Shown: positions 32,438-38,833 of the stretch, piece by piece | How the letters are laid out: each line of letters begins with the position of its first letter | How positions within the stretch are numbered: position 1 is the stretch's first letter | Assembly (NCBI RefSeq): GCF_032464895.1 | Contig: NZ_JAWDIC010000001.1 | Location: 1,922,001 to 1,986,000 of the forward strand | Length of the DNA: 64,000 bases | DNA from: Phycicoccus sp. M110.8 | GTDB lineage: Bacteria; Actinomycetota; Actinomycetes; Actinomycetales; Dermatophilaceae | Reading direction: 5' to 3' | Notes under the pieces: generated by a model | Database searches by the model: none | Seen by the model: the letters and a program-made list of their open reading frames with translations, nothing else | Told to the model about the DNA's origin: nothing | Program-made: the position numbers and the translations under genes

Positions 32438-33807
32438 TGAGCCTCGACGTCGTGACCACCGCCTCGGAGGAGCGGGTCCGGCGCGACGACCGCGCGCACG
32501 TCTTCCACTCCTGGTCGGCGCAGGCGCTCATCGACCCGCTGCCGATCGCCTCGGCGCAGGGCTCGTACTTCACCGACTACTCCGGCAAGCGCTACCTCGA
32601 CTTCTCCAGCCAGCTCGTCAACGTGAACATCGGCTACCAGCACCCCAAGCTCGTCGCCGCGATCCAGGAGCAGGCGGCACGCCTCACGACGATCAGCCCG
32701 GCCTTCGCCAACGACGCCCGCTCCGAGGCGGCCCGCCTCATCGCGGAGATCGCGCCGGGTGACCTCAACCGGGTGTTCTTCACCAACGGCGGGGCCGAGG
32801 CCAACGAGAACGCGATCCGCATGGCTCGTCTGCACACCGGCCGGCACAAGGTGCTCGCTGCCTACCGCAGCTACCACGGCGCGACCGCGGGTTCCATTGC
32901 CCTGACCGGTGATCCGCGACGCTGGCCCTCCGAGCCCGGTATGCCGGGTGTGGTGCGCCACTGGGGCCCGTACCTCTACCGCTCGGCGTTCCACGCGACC
33001 ACCGAGGAGGAGGAGTCGCAGCGGGCGCTGCAGCACCTGCGCGACCTGCTCATGGTCGAGGGACCGCACACGGTCGCCGCGATCATCCTGGAGACGGTCG
33101 TCGGCACCAACGGCATCCTCGTGCCGCCGCCCGGCTACCTCGCCGGCGTGCGCGAGATCTGCGACGAGCACGGGGTCGTGATGATCGCCGACGAGGTCAT
33201 GGCCGGGTTCGCCCGCTGCGGCGAGTGGTTCGCCGTCGACCACTGGGGCGTCACGCCGGACCTCATCACCTTCGCCAAGGGGGTCAACAGCGGCTACGTC
33301 CCGCTGGGCGGCGTCGTCATCTCGGAGCGCGTGGCCCAGACGTTCGACTCCCGCCCGTTCCCCGGCGGCCTCACCTACTCGGGCCACCCGCTGGCCTGCG
33401 CGTCCGCGGTCGCCTCGATCGAGGTGTTCCGCGAGGAGGGCATCGTCGAGCACGCCCGCTCCCTGGGCGCCGACGTCATCGGCCCCGGGCTGCGCGAGCT
33501 CGCCGAGCGGCACCCGTCGGTCGGCGAGGTCCGCGGCCTCGGCGCGTTCTGGGCTGTGGAGCTCGTGCGCGACCGCGCCACCCGGGAGCCGCTCGTGCCC
33601 TTCAACGCCGGTGGGGCAGACGCCAAGCCGATGAACGACTTCGCCGCTGCCTGCAAGGAGCGCGGGCTGTGGCCGTTCACCCACTTCAACCGGACCCACG
33701 TCGTCCCGCCGTGCACCACGACGGCGGACGAGGTGCGTGAGGGCCTGGCGATCCTCGACGAGGCGCTCGCGGTGGCAGACCGGCACTACACCGGCGCCGA
33801 CGCCTGA
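32437..33807 (+). CDS. Class III PLP-dependent aminotransferase (omega-amino acid type)
   Basis: 456 residues. Blocks FFTNGGAEANENAIRMAR, MIADEVMAGFARCGEWF and the PLP-lysine region ITFAKGVNSGYVPLGGV are typical of beta-alanine/omega-amino-acid:pyruvate aminotransferases. With mmsA one base away it would convert beta-alanine, beta-aminoisobutyrate or a similar amine to the semialdehyde that MmsA oxidises. The exact substrate is not readable. Confidence 0.88.
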   Translation: MSLDVVTTASEERVRRDDRAHVFHSWSAQALIDPLPIASAQGSYFTDYSGKRYLDFSSQLVNVNIGYQHPKLVAAIQEQAARLTTISPAFANDARSEAARLIAEIAPGDLNRVFFTNGGAEANENAIRMARLHTGRHKVLAAYRSYHGATAGSIALTGDPRRWPSEPGMPGVVRHWGPYLYRSAFHATTEEEESQRALQHLRDLLMVEGPHTVAAIILETVVGTNGILVPPPGYLAGVREICDEHGVVMIADEVMAGFARCGEWFAVDHWGVTPDLITFAKGVNSGYVPLGGVVISERVAQTFDSRPFPGGLTYSGHPLACASAVASIEVFREEGIVEHARSLGADVIGPGLRELAERHPSVGEVRGLGAFWAVELVRDRATREPLVPFNAGGADAKPMNDFAAACKERGLWPFTHFNRTHVVPPCTTTADEVREGLAILDEALAVADRHYTGADA

Positions 33808-33824
33808 CGCGGCGGAGCTGGGTG

Positions 33825-35321
33825 ATGCGGGGGACGACGCCCGAGTCCAGGTTCGGGCGGGTGGCTGGCCGGACGTCGAGCAGGGTGTCCAGCAGGGCAT
33901 CCACCCGGACGTCTGGCCAGGCAGCCGGGCAGGCGAGCGCGCCTACTGAACAGCCGCGCCACCCGGCCCTCGCCGACGCCGCGCCGTCGGTGTTCTGGCT
34001 CGACCGCCCGGACCGGCCGGCGCCACGGCCGCCGCTGGACCGGTCCGTCGACACCGACCTGCTCGTCGTCGGCGGCGGCTACAGCGGCCTCTGGACGGCC
34101 CTGCTGGCGAAGGAGACCGACCCCTCCCGGGACGTCCTCGTTCTCGAGGCCGGGTCGGTCGGCTGGGCCGCCTCGGGTCGCAACGGCGGCTTCTGCGCGG
34201 CGAGCCTCACCCACGGCGAGGCCAACGGCAGGGCGCGGTGGCCCCAGGAGATGGACGCGCTGCGCCGCCTCGGCCGGGAGAACCTCGACGGCATCGAGGC
34301 CACCGTGCAGCGGTACGGCATCGAGTGCGACTTCCGGCGGTCGGGCGCGCTGACCGTGGCCACCGAGCCGCACCAGGTCGAGTGGCTGGCCGACGAGCCG
34401 GGCGAGTTCCTCGACAGGGACGCAGTGCGCGCGCAGCTGGACTCACCGACGTACGTCGCTGGCGTCTGGGACCGCGACGAGACGGCGATGGTCGACCCGG
34501 CTCGCCTCGCCTGGGGCCTGGCCCGGGCTGCCGAGTCGCTCGGCGTCCGCATCGTCGAGGGCACCAGGGCGACCGGGCTGCGACGCCACGGTGCCGGTGT
34601 CGAGGTCAGCGCCTCGACCGGGCACGTCGTCCGCGCCGACCGGGTCGCATTGGGTACCAACGCCTTTCCGTCGCTGCTGCGCCGGGTCCGGCTGCACACC
34701 GTGCCCGTCTACGACTACGTCCTCATGACCGAGCCGCTGAGCGACGCCCAGCTCGCCTCGCTCGGCTGGGCCAGCCGGGCCGGTGTCGGCGACATGACGA
34801 ACCAGTTCCACTACTACCGGCTGACCGACGACAACCGCATCCTGTGGGGCGGCTACGACGCGATCTACCACTACGGCCGCCGGCTGGCGCCCTCCCTCGA
34901 CCAGCGGCCCGAGACGTTCGACCGCCTCGCCGGCCACTTCTTCGAGACCTTCCCCCAGCTCGAGGGGCTGCGCTTCACCCACCGGTGGGGCGGGGCCATC
35001 GACACGTGCACCCGGTTCTGCGCGTTCTACGGCGAGGCCCTCGACGGCCGGGTCGCCTACGCCCTCGGCTACACCGGGCTCGGCGTGGGCGCGACCCGCT
35101 TCGGCGCGCAGGTCATGCTCGACCTGCTCGACGCCCGCAGCACCGAGCGCACGCGGCTGCAGATGGTGCGCGAGATGCCGATGCCGTTCCCGCCGGAGCC
35201 GCTGGCCTGGGCCGGGATCGAGCTCACCCGGTGGTCTCTCGCCCGCGCCGACGAGCGGCAGGGCCGGCGCAACCTGTGGCTGCGCGCCCTCGACGCCGCC
35301 GGCCTCGGCTTCGACTCCTGA
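33825..35321 (+). CDS. FAD-dependent amine/amino acid oxidoreductase (PuuB/DAO-like)
   Basis: 498 residues from ATG at 33825, with GGAG seven bases upstream. The FAD-binding VVGGGYSGLWTALLAKE lies at about residue 80, followed by SGRNGGFCAAS and a C-terminal GYTGLGVGATRFGA that closes the FAD site, as in gamma-glutamylputrescine oxidase and glycine oxidase relatives. In this operon it probably oxidises an amine to feed the aminotransferase/MmsA route. The first 40 or so residues are Arg/Ser/Thr/Gln-rich, unlike relatives, and the DNA there carries an inverted repeat (about 33863-33926), so the true start could differ, though no better start codon exists downstream in frame. Confidence 0.82.
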   Translation: MRGTTPESRFGRVAGRTSSRVSSRASTRTSGQAAGQASAPTEQPRHPALADAAPSVFWLDRPDRPAPRPPLDRSVDTDLLVVGGGYSGLWTALLAKETDPSRDVLVLEAGSVGWAASGRNGGFCAASLTHGEANGRARWPQEMDALRRLGRENLDGIEATVQRYGIECDFRRSGALTVATEPHQVEWLADEPGEFLDRDAVRAQLDSPTYVAGVWDRDETAMVDPARLAWGLARAAESLGVRIVEGTRATGLRRHGAGVEVSASTGHVVRADRVALGTNAFPSLLRRVRLHTVPVYDYVLMTEPLSDAQLASLGWASRAGVGDMTNQFHYYRLTDDNRILWGGYDAIYHYGRRLAPSLDQRPETFDRLAGHFFETFPQLEGLRFTHRWGGAIDTCTRFCAFYGEALDGRVAYALGYTGLGVGATRFGAQVMLDLLDARSTERTRLQMVREMPMPFPPEPLAWAGIELTRWSLARADERQGRRNLWLRALDAAGLGFDS

Positions 35322-35339
35322 CCCCTCTCTCCCGGGATC

Positions 35340-35379
35340 GGGTGCCCAAGTGGTCGGTTGTCCGACCCTCTGGGCACCC
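35340..35379. terminator. Terminator between convergent oxidoreductase and phosphotransferase genes
   Basis: Stem GGGTGCCCA/TGGGCACCC enclosing an inner GGTCGG/CCGACC stem with a TTGT loop. Symmetric, so usable from both sides. Confidence 0.75.
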
Positions 35380-35430
35380 AAACGCCGACCCGAGGTGAGG
35401 CCGAGCAGGGTCGGTCAGAGCCGCCCGGTG

Positions 35431-36468
35431 TCAGGCCAGATGGGACAGGGCGCGCTCGACGATCAGCGGCACCGAGGCGCCGGCGCGGTCGTACCCGGGA
35501 CCGCTCGCCGCACCCGCCAGGTAGCGGGCGTGCACGCCCTCGGCGATGACGGCGAGGCGGAAGTCGGTGAAGGCGCGGTACCAGTCCAGGTGCGACACGT
35601 CGCGGCCGGTGGCCACGGCATACCGGCGGGCGAGCTCCTCCGCGGACGGGAAGCCGGGCATCGCCGGCACCCCCGCCCCGACGATGAGCGGCCGGCCCTC
35701 GGTGTCGCGCCCGGTCCAGTAGGTGAGCCACGTGGCGAGGTCGGCGAGCGGGTCGCCGAGCGTGCTCAGCTCCCAGTCGACGACCGCGGCGACCTCGGGC
35801 CGTCCCTCGGGGCCGACCCGCACGAGGGTGTTGTCGTGCCGGTAGTCGCCGTGGACGAGCGTGACCTCGCCCTCCTGCGGCCGCCCGGCCTCGAGCCGTC
35901 GCACGAGCTCGTCCATCGCGGGCAGTTCGCGCGTGCGGCTGGCCTCCCACTGCCCGGACCAGCGGCGAAGCTGGCGCTCGAGGTAGCCCGACGGGCGGCC
36001 GAAGTCGCGCAGGCCGGTCGCGTCGAGGTCGACCGCGTGGATCGCGGCCAGGACGGCCACGAGCGCGTCGCTCCACGCGTCGCGCTGCGCCTCGGTGAGT
36101 CCGGCGGCCTCCTCCGGCTCGCGGTGCACGTCACCGGTGACCTCGGCCATGACGTAGAACGGTGCCCCGACGACCTCCGGGTCCTCGCACAGCGCGAGCA
36201 CCTCGGGCACGGGGACGGTGGTGCCCTGCAGGGCGGCCAGCACCCGGTGCTCGCGCGCCATGTCGTGCGCGCTCGGCAGCAGCTTGCCCATCGGGGGGCG
36301 GCGCACGATGACGGTCCGCTCGGCCCCGGTGACGCGGTAGGTGATGTTCGACAGGCCGCCCGAGATGACCTCCGCGTGCCAGTCCTCGCCGAGGCCCGGC
36401 ACCGCCTCGGCCGCCCAGGCCGTGAACGAGGCGCGGGGTATGCCGCGGACCTCCTCGTGTGCGCTCAC
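35431..36468 (-). CDS. Phosphotransferase family protein (aminoglycoside-phosphotransferase fold, ACAD10-like)
   Basis: 345 residues. The kinase-like catalytic loop is VHGDYRHDN with the metal site VVDWELSTLGDPLADL. Members located beside acyl-CoA dehydrogenases are related to the kinase domain of ACAD10/ACAD11, which phosphorylate 4-hydroxy acyl-CoAs for beta-oxidation. Here the GTG start overlaps the acyl-CoA dehydrogenase stop by four bases (GTGA), which supports that role. It should not be read as an aminoglycoside resistance gene. Confidence 0.85.
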   Translation of the reverse strand: MSAHEEVRGIPRASFTAWAAEAVPGLGEDWHAEVISGGLSNITYRVTGAERTVIVRRPPMGKLLPSAHDMAREHRVLAALQGTTVPVPEVLALCEDPEVVGAPFYVMAEVTGDVHREPEEAAGLTEAQRDAWSDALVAVLAAIHAVDLDATGLRDFGRPSGYLERQLRRWSGQWEASRTRELPAMDELVRRLEAGRPQEGEVTLVHGDYRHDNTLVRVGPEGRPEVAAVVDWELSTLGDPLADLATWLTYWTGRDTEGRPLIVGAGVPAMPGFPSAEELARRYAVATGRDVSHLDWYRAFTDFRLAVIAEGVHARYLAGAASGPGYDRAGASVPLIVERALSHLA

Positions 36469-37736
36469 TCGCCGGAGCCCTCGCTGCGGGAGCCGTCCCG
36501 GCCGGAGCCGTCACCGTCGGCGGCCCGGTGGCCGAGCACCTCGCCGCGGGCGGCGAGCCGCTCGGCGGCCCGCTTCGCCGCACGCCGGGCGATCGACATC
36601 TTGTGCACCTCGGTGGCGCCGTCGTAGATCCGGAACGAGCGGATGTCGCGGTAGATCCGGCCGAGCACGAGCTCCTCTGAGGTGCCCATGCCGCCGGCGA
36701 GCTGGACCGAGCGGTCGACGACGCGGCACACCGCCTCGCTCACGAACACCTTGGCGCGCGAGGACTCCTCGCTGCTGCGCGACCCCTCCGCGATCTGCCA
36801 GGCCGCGTGGCGGACGACGGTGCGGGCGGCGTCGAGGTCGATCTCGTTCTCCGCGATGAGCGCCTGGGCCATCCCCAGGTCGGCCAGCCGCGACCCGAAC
36901 AGCTCGCGGCCCACCGCGCGCTCGAGCGCGATGTCGTGGGCCCGCCGGGCGGCGCCCAGCCAGCGCATGCAGTGGGTCAGGCGCGCGGGGGCGAGCCGCA
37001 CCTGGGCGCTCTGGAAGCCGCGTCCGGGCTCGCCCAGCACTCGGTCGTCGGGGACGAAGCAGTCGCGGATCGTCACGCGGCAGTGCCCGCCGACGCCGGT
37101 CGCGTCGATCGTGTCGATGTGGTCGCCGACGACGAAGCCGGGGTTGTCGGCGTCGACGAGGAACATCGTGGCGCCCTCGGGGGCGTCGTCACCGGTGTTG
37201 CGCGCCATGACGATCGAGAACGCCGCGCCGTCGGCGCCGGTGATGAGCCACTTGTCGCCGTCGAGGACCCACCCGCCGTCGACGCGCCGCGCGGTGGTGC
37301 GCAGCGCGGACGGGTCGGACCCCGCCCCGGGCGGCGGCTCGGTCATCGAGAAGCACGAGCGCACCTCCCCGGAGACGAGCGGGCGCAGGTATGCCGCGTG
37401 CTGCTCGGGGGTGCCCGTCTGGTGGATCAGGTGGATGTTGCCCTCGTCCGGGGCGGCGCAGTTGAGCGCGAGCGGGCCGAGCAGGGAGTACCCGGCCTCC
37501 TCGAGCAGCACCGCCGACTCGTCGAAGCGGAAGCCCCCGCCGCCGTGCTCCCTCGGCGCCTGCGGGGCGAACACCCCGGCCGCCTTGGCCCGTCCCTGCA
37601 GGTCGCGCCGCAGCGCGTCGGTCATGCCGTCACGGAACACCCGCTGCTCCAGCGGGACCACCTCGGTCACCACGAACTCGGCGACCCGGCGGCGTTGCTC
37701 CTCCAGGGCGGGGCTGATGCTGAAGTCGAAGGCCAC
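36465..37736 (-). CDS. Acyl-CoA dehydrogenase (ACAD10/11-like)
   Basis: 423 residues. CFSMTEPPPGAGSDPSAL is the substrate/FAD-binding block, WLITGADGAAFSIVMARN the second, and the C-terminal GGMGTSEELVLGRIYRDIRSFRIYDGATEVHKMSIARRAAKR closes the flavin site. It oxidises acyl-CoAs, passing electrons to ETF. With the coupled phosphotransferase it resembles the two-component bacterial counterpart of ACAD11 for 4-hydroxy acids. The GTG start has TATAGG eight bases upstream, suggesting a leaderless mRNA. Confidence 0.88.
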   Translation of the reverse strand: MAFDFSISPALEEQRRRVAEFVVTEVVPLEQRVFRDGMTDALRRDLQGRAKAAGVFAPQAPREHGGGGFRFDESAVLLEEAGYSLLGPLALNCAAPDEGNIHLIHQTGTPEQHAAYLRPLVSGEVRSCFSMTEPPPGAGSDPSALRTTARRVDGGWVLDGDKWLITGADGAAFSIVMARNTGDDAPEGATMFLVDADNPGFVVGDHIDTIDATGVGGHCRVTIRDCFVPDDRVLGEPGRGFQSAQVRLAPARLTHCMRWLGAARRAHDIALERAVGRELFGSRLADLGMAQALIAENEIDLDAARTVVRHAAWQIAEGSRSSEESSRAKVFVSEAVCRVVDRSVQLAGGMGTSEELVLGRIYRDIRSFRIYDGATEVHKMSIARRAAKRAAERLAARGEVLGHRAADGDGSGRDGSRSEGSGE

Positions 37737-37744
37737 GAGCCGAC

Positions 37745-37752
37745 CCTATACA
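37745..37752. promoter_or_regulatory. Overlapping divergent -10 boxes
   Basis: The eight bases CCTATACA read TATAGG on the minus strand (eight bases before the acyl-CoA dehydrogenase GTG) and TATACA on the plus strand (about 30 bases before the FolP2 start). The two promoters would share one melting region. Confidence 0.35.
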
Positions 37753-37781
37753 CCGCAGGTGTGGGTGCGAGGATGGCCGGC

Positions 37782-38744
37782 GTGACGCCTCCCGAGCCAC
37801 GCCAGCCCGAGTCGGACCAGGGCGGTCCGCACCGGCCCGAGCCGCAGCCGCTGGTGCTGCCCCGCACGCCACCGCTCGTCCTGCGGGGTCGCACGTTCGA
37901 CGCGGGCAGCCCGGCCGTCATGGGCATCATCAACCGCACGAGGGACTCGTTCTTCGCCGGCAACCGGCACGCCGACCTCGACTCGGCGAAGCGCGCCCTC
38001 GACGCCCACGTCGCGGCCGGTGCCGACATCGTCGACGTCGGCGGGGTCCGGGCGGGCCAGGAGGGTGAGCACGTCAGCGCGGAGCAGGAGGTCGAGCGGG
38101 TCCTGCCCTTCCTCGCCCACGCGCGCGAGACCTACCCCGACCTGATTCTGTCGCTGGACACCTGGCGCTCGGAGGTCGCCCGCGAGGCGGGGACCGTGGG
38201 CATCGACCTCGTCAACGACACCTGGGCGGGGCACGACCCCGAGCTGGTCGGCGTCGCCGCGCAGATCGGCGCCGGCGTCGTCGTGTCCCACACCGGTGGC
38301 CTCCCGCCGCGGACCGACCCGGTGAAGGTGACCTACGGGCCGGACCCGCTCGATGTCGTCCGGGACGTGCTGCGGACCCTGGCCGCCGGCGCGCGCACCG
38401 CCCAGCAGGCCGGCATACCGGCCGAGCGCATCCTCGTGGACCCCACGCTGGACTTCGGGAAGACGACCGCCCACTCGCTGGAGGTGCTGCGGCACACCGC
38501 CGACATCGCGGCCCTCGGCTTCCCGATCCTGCAGGCGCTGTCCCGCAAGGACTTCGTGGGGGAGTCGCTCGGGCTCGAGCCCGACGAGCGGCTCGAGGGG
38601 ACGCTCGCGTCCACGGCCGTCGCGGCGTGGCTGGGCGCCACCGTGTTCCGCGCCCACGACGTCCGCGCCACCCGGCGCGTCGTCGACATGGTGGCCGTCA
38701 TCCGCGGGGACCGGCCGCCCGTGCTCGCGGTCCGCGGCGTCTGA
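37782..38744 (+). CDS. folP: Dihydropteroate synthase-like protein, FolP2 type
   Basis: 320 residues from GTG at 37782, with GAGG about nine bases upstream (ATG 37773 is an alternative). TIM-barrel blocks are present: MGIINRTRDSFF, ADIVDVGGVRAG, LSLDTWRSEVA, LVNDTWAG, ILVDPTLDFGKT and ALSRKDFVG. It follows the actinobacterial FolP2 pattern (GGVRAG in place of the classical GGESTRP), and the normally conserved NxTPDSF reads NRTRDSF. FolP2 of Mycobacterium leprae is reported not to have classical dihydropteroate synthase activity, so folate synthesis by this gene is not assured. It is a chromosomal housekeeping-type gene, not a sulfonamide-resistance sul gene. Confidence 0.85.
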   Translation: MTPPEPRQPESDQGGPHRPEPQPLVLPRTPPLVLRGRTFDAGSPAVMGIINRTRDSFFAGNRHADLDSAKRALDAHVAAGADIVDVGGVRAGQEGEHVSAEQEVERVLPFLAHARETYPDLILSLDTWRSEVAREAGTVGIDLVNDTWAGHDPELVGVAAQIGAGVVVSHTGGLPPRTDPVKVTYGPDPLDVVRDVLRTLAAGARTAQQAGIPAERILVDPTLDFGKTTAHSLEVLRHTADIAALGFPILQALSRKDFVGESLGLEPDERLEGTLASTAVAAWLGATVFRAHDVRATRRVVDMVAVIRGDRPPVLAVRGV

Positions 38745-38787
38745 GGCGCGCCGGGCGCCACCGGGGCGCCACCATCGGGGAACGCAA

Positions 38788-38819
38788 CGCGGCCCGGGAC
38801 CAGCAGGTCCCGGGCCGCG
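38788..38819. terminator. Bidirectional terminator between folP2 and the HYR gene
   Basis: Perfect 14-bp stem CGCGGCCCGGGACC/GGTCCCGGGCCGCG with an AGCA loop, located between convergent genes. Confidence 0.85.
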
Positions 38820-38833
38820 CTCCACCGAGGGGG

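Noticed and set aside
35431-36468. Aminoglycoside resistance gene
   Set aside because: The phosphotransferase fold is generic; overlap with an acyl-CoA dehydrogenase places it with ACAD10-like acyl-CoA metabolism.
37782-38744. Sulfonamide-resistance dihydropteroate synthase
   Set aside because: The sequence follows the chromosomal actinobacterial FolP2 pattern, and no mobile context is present.
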